This document shows, piece by piece, positions 32,711 to 44,706 of a stretch of DNA of 64,000 nucleotides. The translations under genes were made by a program, and so were the position numbers. Within the stretch, counting starts at the first letter, position 1. Every line of letters starts with the position of its first letter. The stretch comes from Brachynemurus nebulosus (taxonomy: Eukaryota; Arthropoda; Insecta; Neuroptera; Myrmeleontidae): NCBI GenBank assembly GCA_035578155.1, contig JAPWDM010000003.1, positions 66,332,142 to 66,396,141 on the forward strand, given 5' to 3'. The notes beneath the pieces were generated by a model. The model saw nothing but the letters and a program-made list of their open reading frames with translations, did no database searches and was not told where the DNA came from.

Positions 32711-33245
32711 TACACCGAGGGAGTAAAGTATGAGTTTTAATCCCGAGTGTGACGTTTGTTGCCAGAGGGCCTGTAAAGGCTTGAAGGCAACAAATCACAC
32801 GAGGGATGAAAGAAAACACTTTAGTACTGTAGTGTAACGTAAAAGCCCCCATTATGGAACGGTATCTAATACTGGAACAGTTTTCACATTTTCATACTTA
32901 TTAATGAAGTTATTTCTGAAAGAAACGTCTGATAAAAAAAATTATTATTAATAGAATGATTGTTTTTCAATTTAAATTCATCTCGCATTTAATGTTTCCT
33001 TACTTAATTAAAGAAATAAATATGTAAATGTCAAAACTGTTCCAGTATTAGATACCGTTCCATAATGGGAGCTTTTACGTTAAATGATATTTTTTGCAAT
33101 TCCGAATAATTTAAAATTATAAAAATTAAAGGCCGGAGCAAAATAATTTTTTAGTCCCTTGGGACTAAAAGTGACACTTTACTCCCTATTATGAGGGACT
33201 AAATCATGTCTTTTAGTTCCGGAATTGCAAAAAATTCGCTAAATC
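32711..33245. repeat. Palindromic repeat interrupted by a MITE
   Basis: The left part (32711-32834) holds an internal hairpin (GTTGCCAGAGGGCC ... AAGGCAACAAATCAC). The right part (33083-33245) holds AATTCCG and GGGACTAAA words in inverted pairs. The two parts join when the MITE at 32837-33080 is removed. Family unknown. Confidence 0.5.
32837..33080. mobile_element. TA-flanked MITE with about 48-bp inverted ends
   Basis: Ends start ACGTAAAAGC and include ATTATGGAACGGTATCTAAT and ACTGGAACAGTTTT on both sides, with one mismatch (CCCCC against TCCC region). TA is at 32835-32836 and 33081-33082. 244 bp, no ORF. Confidence 0.85.
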
Positions 33246-34323
33246 ACTATTCCAAAACCGAATTTGTTGCGATTTTCTGGAAATACGAATAAGTCTATAA
33301 AACGTACGATTACGTAAAGACGACTTCTAAACGTGTTGTCAAAAATTTGTCACGTAAAATTTCATCCTTTTTTCGGATTACAAACTTTGTTTATTTCAAA
33401 AAAATTTAAATACAATATCGCCTTACGTATAAAGACTTAAAGAGTATTAACTTTTTGACTTTTATTCAAGACCAAATTATCCACCAAAAAGGATAAAGAT
33501 TAAGGTAAAAGAACAGACAATTATAAGATATTTGAATCTTTTTTTTACATACAAAAGAGGATTTGGATGCATTTTTGAAAAAGTAATTTGCTTTCATTTT
33601 ATGCACAATAGGGATTAAAAAGTCAAATTTATATGTTACAATAAATATTTACTTAAGGGATTAGACAAATTTTCTGAAACGTTGTAAATTTTTAACTAAT
33701 GAAAATAATTAAAAACCCTCTATTTTTTTTTTTTTGGTGTAGTGTCTCTATTTAAGTACTAAACTGACTGAATTCAGAAATTTAGGTTATGTATCGTATA
33801 ATTTAGCAAGCAGTATGTAATTTATCAATATATAGATAGCTTCTTTTTATCAGTCCCGGTATAAATGATTAATTTTATAAAAATTAATGGAAGTGATTCA
33901 GCATATCAATTGAGCTTTTGTTTATAAGATTGTAGTCACGATTACGATTAAATTTAATTACGTCGTAACTAGAGCTTACGATGAAAATGTCGATAAAATT
34001 TTTGATTCTCTAAATAATTTTTTATTTTTGCGACAACAAGTTTTGAGGAGCGATTTTGAAGTACATACTTTCCTAGACGATTTTACCGAAAAAATTTCTA
34101 TATAGTACAAGAGTTTGTATGTATTTTATCATTTGGGTATTGGTCTTTAATATACATAATATTATACAAAAGACCCAAATGGTTCTATTAATATAACGTT
34201 ACAAAGCAAACAAAAGTGATTTGAAATGCGTTAAACCGTTTCAAAAGAGTGACAATGATATATTTATTCCTAGTTTAAATATTTAAAAATAAAAAAAAAA
34301 TTAAACAAGCTAACATAAGTTAA
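33246..34323. other. No supported gene
   Basis: AT-rich non-coding DNA. Confidence 0.45.
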
Positions 34324-34898
34324 GGTGGTTCACACATTAGGGTTTTCGAATATAAATAAATGATTTTTGGGCATATTATCTATGGTTCATTTCAGTTAAA
34401 TTTAACCATGCTTCGTCACTTTGAATTTAAATAATTTCCGTTTTCTTGGCTTTATCTCTTTCATTATTGCATTTACGTAAATTTTAAATTTGCAGTTTGT
34501 TTTTAGAAAAGAATAGAAGATTGATTCGTTTCGAATATAAGAATTATTTAATTTTTTAACGAAAACTCATGATCAATTGTATCTGAAATGAGGTATACTA
34601 TTTTAATATTTAAAACACAAAATATTCAAATTACTACATAAATGATAAAAAAAAAAAAAAAAACTCAAAAGCTCAGCTCAAAAACACCCCAGCTTTGCTG
34701 TCGCGTTTTTGTTAGTGGATAATAGATTCTTTTTAAATTACTAGAGAACAAATTTTTGTTAGACAAATACAATTGAAAATGAGTTTCCTCAATGTAATTT
34801 TGATAGAAAAAGAAATTTATGAAAGATAAGAAATTTCAGAGACAATAAACGACAATTTTGAAATTTGATAGTACTTAAGCTCTGTTGCGCTAACCACC
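34324..34898. mobile_element. TTAA-flanked element (GGTGGTT ends)
   Basis: GGTGGTT at the left and inverted at the right, with TTAA on both sides (34320-34323, 34899-34902). The inverted repeat is short. The interior word GCTGTCGCGTTTTTGTTAGT is shared, inverted, with the foldback element at 26388-27010. Confidence 0.5.
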
Positions 34899-34943
34899 TT
34901 AAGGGTTCGCTTTTCAATTTTACATATTTTTCTAGGCTATGAT

Positions 34944-35204
34944 CAGGGCCAAGGAGAGCAATAATGGGCCTCCGGGCACAAAAAAGGCCCGGACTTTTTA
35001 AATTTTTTTAAAATTTTTCCCACAAAAATCTAATTAGCGAGCAAAAAGAAACCTCGTCTAACTTTTCCTGGGCCTCTGATTCAGCTTGCGGGCCCATCTT
35101 CTTCGCCCGACATTATCCCCAAAAATAGCATTGTCGAGCAAAAAAAAAACCTCTCGCTTTCATCTCACATTTTCGACGGGCCGCCTTTTAGGCCCGGGCC
35201 CCTG
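34944..35204. mobile_element. GC-rich decayed hAT-type element
   Basis: The left end CAGGGCCAAGG and the repeated GGGCCT/GGCCCG words resemble the elements at 18653 and 20794, and it carries the same GAGCAAAAA words twice. The right end is unclear. Frames on both strands over this stretch follow from its GC content. Confidence 0.4.
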
Positions 35205-35502
35205 GACAATTGCCTCATCGGCTCTACCTTCTCGCCGGACTTGGCTACGATACAAATTAATTAAAATAAAGCAAAGGGAACTGGCTAAAAACTGAAATAG
35301 TATAAATTTGTGTTCAGTAATTTTGTGTCCAGCACTACCACCACTGAAATATCGTGAAATACAAAGACTGAGAAACACTGTTTCTTCTTTATTCTTCACT
35401 TCTTTGTCCGCCTTCTGCAAATTTCTTTCAAGCTGATTGTTAGAAAAGAAATTTTCGAGAAAGATTATAGAATTGATGTAGATGAATCATGTTTTGCTTT
35501 AA

Positions 35503-36368
35503 GGGGAGGTTTACTTGAGCGTCGTTAAAAAAAATCCTATATGTTCCCAAAGTGATTTTGCTGAAAGTAATTCAAGGAAAGGTTTACTTGAGATTTGATC
35601 AAAAAATTGATTTTTTTTGCCGAAATTGATAACAAATTATGTGTAGAATATGTTCCCAAAGTGATTTTGCTGAAAATGATTTAAAAAAAAAAAGATTTTT
35701 GCACATTAACCAAATCTAGCTTTCTAAAAAAAAAAAAAAAAAAAAACTCAAAAAACGTAGTTCACGCAATAATGAGTATTAAATATAAAATTTTGAAAAT
35801 ACGTTTCTTTATATATATTTTATAATATCTCGGAACCACATTTTTGGAATTGGTTGACACGATAACTAAAAAACTATTCGATGGATCCTTTTTTTAAATT
35901 TTTTATTTTAAAGAAAATTAAATTCTTGGGCACCTATACCTAAGTCCGATGCACTTTTAATATTTTTTATTTTTTTTATTTTACTTTAAAAAACGAAAAA
36001 TAAGACAAAAATGGTAATCAAAAGTTGAAACATCCGCCATTTTTTTTTCTTTCAGCAATTTATTGATATTATAGGTAGAGGTGCCGATACTCTTCATATA
36101 TCTTATAAATCTTTTTTGTTTTTGGATTTCAGTGGTTTATTACCGGCGCTATGATGTCAACCAACAAGGCATCGGATTTTCGGATCATCACACTGCACTA
36201 TCTATAAAATGGACACCTTTTGATATTTTTCCTTGAAAATTTTTTTTTGTGTAGTTTAATACTTAATAAATATGTGCACAAAATTTGAAATTGATATTTA
36301 CTTCCGTTCTTGAGAAAAAAATTCTAGAAAAATACATAATTTTTAAGGACTCTCAAGTAAACCTCCCC
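35503..36368. mobile_element. TTAA-flanked non-autonomous element, 866 bp
   Basis: Perfect 17-bp inverted ends GGGGAGGTTTACTTGAG, with TTAA at 35499-35502 and 36369-36372. Part of the end is repeated inside (AGGTTTACTTGAG near 35580), and a TATGTTCCCAAAGTGATTTT word occurs twice (near 35540 and 35648). No ORF. piggyBac-like by its target. Confidence 0.8.
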
Positions 36369-36372
36369 TTAA

Positions 36373-38463
36373 TTTGTTACTACTTATTGCTAGTACTTTG
36401 CTAGAAAAACAGTCAATATTGTCTAAATTTTGACCGAGACACCAATAATCCTTGCAAAAAATTACCTTTCATTTTGACAATACGTGTTGATTTTATAGCT
36501 AACAATAGTCTTACCACGTACAACGTGACAGTTAATAAATAAAATATTGAAAAATTAATAATTTTTATTCCCTTTAACAAAAACACCATTCCATTATTAT
36601 TATCCTGCTAAATAAAAACTACTTCATCATTCTCGGTGTCGAGTCGACGAGAATAAAGACGGTAAAATGCTGTTACCATTGTGTCGGACAATGATAGCAA
36701 TATACCAATAAAAGTTGAAAAGAAACTTGGGCAATAAATTTAGTGAGTTTGACATAACGGATTGTGAAAATGTGATCCCTATTCTATTCCGACAAACCGT
36801 TCCCAGCGAATTATTTTGTGATATTGTTTGAGCATCATCAGTATGATTTTAGTTTGTTACGTGTTTGCTTGTGATGAAATTGTTGGATGATAAAAATTTG
36901 AATTTTTGTGGATTTTTGTTTTTGTGGAAATTTGATTTTGAATGTGGATGTGTATAATGTCGGAATTCTCTCGAAGTGTTTTAAAAAGTTTAAAGATTTT
37001 TGTAATAAGAAAAAATTTTTTAAGAATTTAAATGTTTGGTAAATCTGGATTTGGTTCGTAACCATATTTTTTGTGCTTTTACAACACGGAATTTTCACAA
37101 TCGGCTGTTTTGATAACAATGTTTGAAAATTTGGTTTACTGTGATGTGAAAATTCAAAGAAACAAATGAAGTGAAAATTTACACTGTAAATTCAAATAAT
37201 TTTGAAAGTCAATATTAAAAAATTTTCAAAATACCATTTTAAATGAACAAGATGCATATAGATATAACGATCGGGCATAAATGAAAAACATTTTCTATAA
37301 AAGAAAATTGTGATACGTAGTGAACTCTGTCGGAATTATCACTAACACTATACACTTTTCGGTATTCCTACCAGATGACGCTAGTAGATACGAATAAAAT
37401 TCGTCACAGCAAAAATCAATTTCGTTTCAACAAAACTTTCCTTATAACGTTAAAAATAAAGTAATTATAGTTTTGTTAAAAAACAATTTGTCGGGAAAGT
37501 CTATTTTAAAACGTGAACTGATTATAGTGATGGTGGAAGTGCAGTGTAGCCCTTATATCTATTCATTAGTTTTGTTCTGCGCTTTCACCATGCATTTTTC
37601 AAACTTGTTTGAAATTAAATTTTAAATACTCCTAACACTAGAGAATTAGAATAACATTAGGGATTGGAGGCCCGTTTTTCAGAGAACTTGTCTTTAATAG
37701 ACGTCACCCACATCATTATATTTTACATACATCATGATCTGAGTGAAGAATATGGAAAGTTGTGTGCGACCTTTCCTCTCTGAGAGGGGTTGGGAGTAAA
37801 ATTAAGTTTGCAACAACTTTATTATCGACAACTCTTCTTAAAAAAACAATCAACTACCGCTAAAATTGCAAAATAAATTTTTGAATGGGATCACTCCCTT
37901 ATCAGTTACTGACCGCAACCCCTCCACCTCTACAGGCTTGAAAAAATCAAAACGGGACTGAAAAATTCTAGACCTGCATTGTCAGTTTTTTGATTTTGAT
38001 ATCATCCAATTTTCGCTAGAGCAAAAGAATTTCAACAGTTGAGAAGTCCCTAATTACCTCTAATAAAACAAGTTTTACTCAATTTCTTTTTTTTTTAAAT
38101 GTAAATTATATTTTTACATTACATCAAAGTCTTTGCCCGTAACATGTCAATACACAAAACGAGTATGTTAATAAGTGACTGACTAGTGACAAGGGTTACC
38201 GAAGAATGACTGACTGACAAACATGGCGGCCATCATGATCATCACCGTCAAGATCACCACACATGTGACATTATAATGACAACTCCCAAGGGTTGTATAC
38301 GTATACATATACCGTCATTTATGTGTAGGTATATATGATGCTATAGAGAGTTACATGTAAATATGTGTTTTAGTATTTTTATAGTTACAGGAATAACAGG
38401 AACTCGGTATCAATCAGTGCTTATTCAAAATATTAACTACATGTTGTTGGTTATATACATACG
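36373..38463. other. No supported gene
   Basis: AT-rich. A 93-codon minus frame at 36838-37119 is Lys/Phe/Ile-rich low complexity. A patch at 37600-38000 shares GACCGCAACCCCTCCACC-like words with positions 110-135 (CTGACCCCCAACTCTTCCAC), suggesting one more dispersed repeat. Confidence 0.4.
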
Positions 38464-38521
38464 TACCGTCAAAACATCCAACTTTACCAACTGGGTACAA
38501 CTTTACCATACAATACTATGT

Positions 38522-39952
38522 GGTACTATCACAGTGTAACCGGCCAAAAAATAGTCAATTTTCATGGGGATGAATTTTTCTTTACGATTAACACCACTAT
38601 TTAACGATACAAAGATATTTATTTTTATTCATTTTTATTTAAGGTGAATCGATCACTTGAAATTTTCCAAGTTTAGAATTTAAAATTTTAGTATATTATA
38701 GAGAAAGATATGATGCATTCATTGACACTATTTTAAATAATTTCTGACGTGTAGTTCAGAAGAAATAAATTTTCAAAGTTAGAATTTTTAACGTACGACT
38801 AAATGCCAAAGAATCATTAGAAGTGAATCAGTGGTGTGTATTTAAGTGAGTTGTGTCATTAAAATCCCACTTTAAGATTTAAAAAACTGAAAATTATTTT
38901 CTTTTATGAATGAATCATTAAAAAACTATTTTGTTCAATATTGGAGGTTTAGTTATTGTAATAAATAGAAAAAAAAACTACAAAAATGTCAAATTTTTAT
39001 AAATGACACGAACACACCCATAATATATTTGTGTACATGTTAGTTATTATGTGTTCGTACACTTCAATTACCAGAATCAAATTGATTACTTTTAAAATTA
39101 TTGAAATTAGACTATACTCGAAATATTAATACTGTTACGTGTATTATAAAATTTAACTTATTTTTCTACACATAAATTATATTTATTTATAAGGAAAAAA
39201 ATAGACTTAGTAATCCATTTGTCACAAATTTGTCAGTACTGATCGATTCACCTTAAGTATTATTTTTTATAAATATTTTTATTTTTTGAAAAAAGTGTCT
39301 TTAAAAAAGGGCGGCTATTGGTGCCACGATTGCGGCCGCAGTTTTCATCTGAGAAAAAAAATCAAATAGATTATGTCGCTATGTTCCTATGAAGGTTTAT
39401 TTTTTTGAAATTAGAAAATATGGCAGCGGTTTGAATAAAAAAGTACAAAATTTAGGCCTTTTTTCAACAGTTTTCCGTGTGAAAATATAGGAAGATTAAA
39501 GAGAAAAAAACTTGGAAAATGGAATAAAGAATATTCTGTCAAAATTTCAAACTTATAGCTTGGAAACTTTCCCTCTGAGAGTCGGTACTGTTTTTAAAAC
39601 GGGAATTTCGAGACAAACACGTTTAAAGTTTGTCTCAAAATATTGTTTCAAATCATTGTTTCAACAAAAATGTGATACTGTAGTAACAATAATTGATCTT
39701 ATCCGTTCACTGATTGTGGAAAGACTGAACGTAAAGTGGTATACCATTCCGCCAAAAGGCACCAATCGTTCCACAGAATTTTGTATTTAGACTGAATCCA
39801 TTGATCCGTGCTCGTAGCGACCGTAATAATTCGAATTTCAATTTGAAATTTTGGGAGAATTTTTGGTATATAACTGTATGTAGGTACATATTTTAAGATA
39901 AAGCCAAAAAAAATATTGATTTTTTCAAAATTCTACACTATATGATGGTACC
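38522..39952. mobile_element. Relative of the 13344-13709 MITE (middle layer)
   Basis: The left end GGTACTATCACAGTGTAACC and interior words (AAATAGTCAATTTTC, CACCACTATTTAACGATAC, GTGTCTTTAAAAAAGG) match the element at 13344. The right end GGTACC followed by TTAA at 39953 is a diverged match. It carries the piggyBac-like insert at 38643-39252. The part right of about 39340 has no counterpart in the other copy. Confidence 0.55.
38643..39252. mobile_element. TTAA-flanked MITE (GGTGAATCGATCA), innermost layer
   Basis: Inverted ends GGTGAATCGATCA, with perfect TTAA at 38639-38642 and 39253-39256. 610 bp, AT-rich, no ORF. Flanking sequence on both sides belongs to the same older MITE, confirming the insertion. 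Confidence 0.8.
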
Positions 39953-40049
39953 TTAAAAAGTTGCATGGGTGATAACGATTGTAACAATTTTTTCAAGTTG
40001 GTGGGTTGATTGGAACAATTATGGTATAAAGTTGGGTAGTTTTACGGTA

Positions 40050-42199
40050 CGTATATCTGCAATACTATATTATGTCAACATTTCATTATTTCTTTTATGA
40101 AGATTAAAACCCGGCTATTTGATCCAATTATCACGTTTTCAAAATGTTAATAATAATTTTGATTTATTTTGTAAATTGTATTTTTCTGTCGTAAATGAAA
40201 ATTTTTTTTTTTTATTATACCGTATTACAAAAAACGTATTTGTCATATTTTCACGGATTCAAAAAATACTGAATTGTATAGTTTTTGAATGTCAGGACAT
40301 TTTCTGTCGTAGTTAATTTTGCTCTTAGATTTTTACGTGCGTTTTTTTAACCATTAATGTATATTAGGGTGTGTTACGACTAGTACGGATGCCCGGTATA
40401 TTGTACCCGTAATGATCGTAAAATTAAATTTTACTGCTCAATTTAAATAGGTCGTAATTTCTAAATAATAAAATTAAAAATGTTGATAGTTTTATAATCA
40501 ATCCGGAGCAATCTTAAGGGCGACCGTGTTGGTCAGATTGGGCCTTAATGCTATAGTAAAAATATCATTTCGGAAAAGTTCGGTTTCATGACAAAATTTT
40601 GAAATTTTGATAGAAAATCCGAAAATTTCACATTCTACAAGCTAATCGATTCTAGGTCATTCTCATAATTTTTGACTTGGTGACGTCATTAGATATCTAT
40701 AGTAAAAAAATTTCAAAGCTCTAAAACTCGTAATTTAAACGGCAGAAGTATGAAATTTTAAACTTGTCGTAGGTTTTTCTATCGTTCTATTCAATTTTGG
40801 CAAAATTGAAAATGGTGAGATTACCGGAGAATCGATTTTCAATGTACTAGTGACGTCTACCACTCTCCAGCTGTTGAAATTTTGGATTGGTTACCCAAAA
40901 TTGAATTGAACATTGTAAAGCAAAAAGTAAAATCTGGTTTGAATTTTATATAACTTCTAGTAACCCAATTAAAATGTACGTTAGGTTTAAAAAAATCTGG
41001 GACATGTTTTTGGAAGTGTGAAATTTTAACTAAATTAATGGATAAATTAATATTAAATTTATTATCAAAATTTCTTATTAGCCTAATTAAAATTTGGTAC
41101 AGTTCATTTTACAATGGTAAAAAACTTAAAAATACTTGAAAATGAGTCACAAAACGTTTTTTTCGTTCCAGATTTTTATGAAACGAAATATACATGCACA
41201 TATCTATCATTACATTTCAGTAATACAAAACAAAATTCAGAAAGTGTAGATAAAAACGAAATAGAACAAAATCCATTTCATGTTCCATATCTCGTGATGT
41301 AAAAATGACAGCACCATTTTCTTGTGACGTATGGTGCGGCAGTTTAACCACTTACCAAGCTACCAAACGATATTCATTTTCCGACCAAGAAAAAAAGAAC
41401 GTCAACGATAAATGTAGTTTGTTTATATTCGACACGTTTAAAGACGATTTTTATTATTAAAATAATTCTTATCAATTGGGTTGGGTTAGTTTTCTGTACA
41501 ATTAGTCTTTCTATTTCGTTGCTGAATACGGAAAGGTGTTCATAATTATATTTACTTTGCGATCTTAAAAATTACAGTGTTGTACAAAAGAAAATAAACG
41601 ATTTTTAAATGAACAATGTAGACAAACAACATCCCCAAAGTCCCCCGACATCCTCTACGTGTATTTACAGTTCGCCTGTTTCGCGGTTCTGCTTCGTGAG
41701 GAAATACAAAAGTGCTTGCCGACAGCCATTACTGTTATGAATACTGGTGGAATGATATTTTTTTACACGACAATATACGCATGCGCAGTAATACTTTAAT
41801 TGTATATATGTATGTGTTGTGGTGGCGACGTAATGTCTGGTGGTGTCGGCATGCGTCCCAGGCGTCCTTCTGATCCTGATATATACGTAGAGAGGTATCC
41901 GTTTGCCGTCGCGATGTTGAGCTAGACTTCATTAAATATACACGCGGTTTGTTTTGATACTGATTGTCGGAATGGAATAAACTTTCTGCTACGACATACA
42001 CATAATTTTTGATTATCGTTTGTAGAAATAATTGTAGGGGTTTTGTGGTATGAGTTGATTGATTTCTAACCCTTCAGACTAGATATTTAGAGATAGGTGT
42101 AACAAAAAGAAAAATACGTTGTCAGTGGGGTGTATAAAATAACAGCAAAAATATTTTAGAAACTAACCCCCAAAATACTTTAAAAAATTTGAGCGAAGT
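40050..42199. other. No supported gene
   Basis: Mostly AT-rich. A GC-richer unique patch lies at 41640-41990, where an 88-codon minus frame has no domain. It could be a regulatory or untranslated exon but nothing shows it. Confidence 0.4.
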
Positions 42200-42840
42200 G
42201 GGACTGGCAGTAAATAAGATATTGATATTTAATGGGATTTCATGGTAGTGCCGTGGATACTATTACTCCGAATGCAATGAAATGTGTAGGGGACCATCTA
42301 GGAACCAGACCGCATAATTTCTGAAAATTTCATTGAAAACAATCGAATCGTTCAGAAGTTATGGAACTTGGTACAATTTAGCATATTAATGGAATGAGAT
42401 GGTAGAGGCGTAGCTACCGTTATTCCGATTTCGATTAAATTCGTAGGGGACCATCTAAGAACTAAACTGCAAAATTTATGAAAATTTCATTAAAAACAAT
42501 CGAATAATATTAATAGATTTGAGCGTTACTTTATGGTATTCCATATTTGTAAATAATAAACAAATATTTTACTTCGCAAAAATACCACTTTTATTTTGAA
42601 ACTGTGACAATATTGTTTCGAACCGTCAGTTCATTTTCAAACAGAATCTGTTTGAAAATGAACTGACGGTTCGAAACAATATTGTCACAGTTTCAAAATA
42701 AAAGTGGTATTTTTGCGAAGTAAAATATTTGTTTATTATTAACAATCGAATAGTTCGGAAGTTATACCACTTGGTGCAAACTGGCGACATACAGACAGAT
42801 AGACAGACGGACCGACGGACAGATACCAAACCAAAATTGT
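42200..42840. repeat. Tandem-unit repeat with GACA-rich tail, retroelement-like
   Basis: Two diverged units (about 42236-42375 and 42390-42505, the second resuming at 42741) share GTAGGGGACCATCTA and TGAAAATTTCATT words and then AACAATCGAAT. The array ends in a GACAGACAGAT-type tail (42790-42825), typical of retroelement 3' ends. The second unit is split by the palindrome-bearing insert. Confidence 0.55.
42507..42740. mobile_element. Insert bearing a near-perfect palindrome
   Basis: AACAATCGAATA lies immediately left of 42507 and again at 42741-42752, consistent with a 12-bp target duplication. The insert ends with the palindrome 42552-42740: two 94-base arms around a single base at 42646 (centre CAAACAGA-A-TCTGTTTG). 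I found no mismatch in the arms by eye. No ORF. Confidence 0.7.
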
Positions 42841-43129
42841 TCAGAAAGTTTTAACACGTAAAATGTGCGTAAAAAATTTTATTTTGGAGGAAAAAAATTT
42901 ATTATTTTTCAAAAGTGATCACAATACGTTCACTACTTTAGTAGTCTCGGAAGCAATATACTTTTGGGAATTAAATGATATAAATGAAAATCATGTCCAA
43001 AATAAGAAATCAGTTTGAAAATTTGGTTTCGTTAAAGTAGTTACGTTTGTTTAGTTTGATTTTTGTGTACATTCTGAAAATATTTCAAATAGAAGAAATT
43101 TTTTGGGGATTAAAATGTGGGTCAGTTAG
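42841..43129. other. No supported gene
   Basis: AT-rich non-coding DNA. Confidence 0.45.
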
Positions 43130-43560
43130 GTACAAAAAAATTTTGATTAATATATCGTGTGAGGTATAATTTAAAACAGTCACCTCTAAGGATTTTTAAA
43201 ATATTTTTTTTTTATAATTTCTGACTCAGTGGTCTTAATGACATACCTCAAAATTTTCTAGTAAGTTTCTAAAGCTAAAATTTTGATTTTTTAAACGATT
43301 TAGAATACATTGAATCATAGATTTCCGAAAAACTACCGGTTTTTTCGACAATGTAGTAGTAGCTTCAAAAAAAAAATTTAAATAACAAAGAGAAGTACAG
43401 TAACAGACATCGTATTCAATAATGTTTCAGTACAATTCATGCATTGTTCAGTTATTATTCATTATACAAATTAAAAAATTAAATTTGGTTTGCTGATTGC
43501 TCACTGTACGGAATCCTAATTATAGGAGCCCGACTCGCTCTTGACCGATCTTTCCGTAAC
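43130..43560. repeat. RTE-like 3' tail relic, second copy
   Basis: Shares TGTACGGAA-CCTA and GACTCGCT words with 17400-17660, and upstream ACCTCTAA ... CAGTGG words in the same order. Non-coding remnant. Confidence 0.45.
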
Positions 43561-44706
43561 AGTCCAATCTCCTTAAATCTTCATTTCTCGATGTATTCTA
43601 TAACAATCTGATATTGTGTTTGTATTATTATCCAATAACAACACAACTATTGATATATATTTGATTATTGCCGTTGCAGAAAGTTAAGATCATTTTTACT
43701 GTAATATCACAACATTTTGTTTTGTTAACGAAAACATCATCATCTCAATTTATTTTTGCTTAAATTTTTCATAAGTGTTTATTAAATTTGGAAATTGTTT
43801 ATAACCGGTGTGATCTCACATATTAAAATATACGGGAAGGTATTGTACCGCATCCATGTTGCGTATCGTACCGTACCGGTTCACGTACCGGTACCGTGCC
43901 AACCGACCGACCCATTATCATTGTTATAAATTATTCATATATATTAACATCTTCACAGATGTTGATAATATTTTGGTAAACAGTGATAACACCGTCAGTT
44001 CGTCTCTCGAAAGAAAACCTTTCACAAATTAATGAACAGATGTTGTAAATATATAGATAATTTTATACCATAAATTTTTTGGGTTCAATTACAGTTACTC
44101 AAAATAATTTCCAGTTCTGTTGGATTTGTTTATTCTATTAGAGCTGGATGTAACTTTTAAAGTTGCTTCTCAAAGTTACACAATAGTTATTTGTGTTTGA
44201 AGAGCGCAAAATGGTATATTGCCGCTCGATTGAGAATGCGTTATTCTTATGAAAGCGGCAATGCCATTTTGTGCTCAAATTACAGACAAAATTTTTTCTA
44301 CAATCTTATAAAATGTATTATTTACTTAAAAGATACTTGAAAAAATAATAATGGACGTTAATATTTATGTATACTTTAATGTTATAATTTTTGCAGCTTC
44401 AGAAATATCAGGAGGTGTACTTGACAATTCACTGTCACTACTGCATATTTCCATGTATAGATTATTTTAAATTTTTTATTCTTATTATTTATTAATTATG
44501 GTTATTTATTATTTTTAATTAATATTTTGTAGTTATTTTGAAATTTAATAAAATTAATGCTTCACTTGATCACGATAAAAATAATAATAATAAAATTAGA
44601 ATCTGTTTATTTGTTGCCATAGAAAATACTTACCTGATTTGTAATTAAATATACGTTGAGCGAGCGACAAAGTATTACTTTTCGCTTTAAAGCGAAAAGT
44701 AGTTAA
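43561..44706. other. No gene; small hairpins
   Basis: Includes an imperfect hairpin at 44201-44279 (GAGCGCAAAATGG ... CCATTTTGTGCTC), a perfect 26-base palindrome at about 44677-44702 (TTTTCGCTTTAAAGCGAAAA centre), and a patch of ACCGGTACCG words near 43870-43900. Confidence 0.55.

Larger units (their letters stand above)
38464..40049. mobile_element. Outer layer of a second three-level nest
   Basis: The left end TACCGTCAAAACATCCAACT and the inverted right end TACCGTAAAACTACCCAACT form an inverted repeat of about 23 bp. Exact ends are uncertain because ACGTAC is self-complementary. It holds the element at 38522-39952. Family unknown. Confidence 0.55.

Noticed and set aside
39512..39790. 92-codon frame inside the middle layer of the second nest
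   Set aside because: Not similar to any transposase I know, and absent from the shorter relative at 13344-13709.
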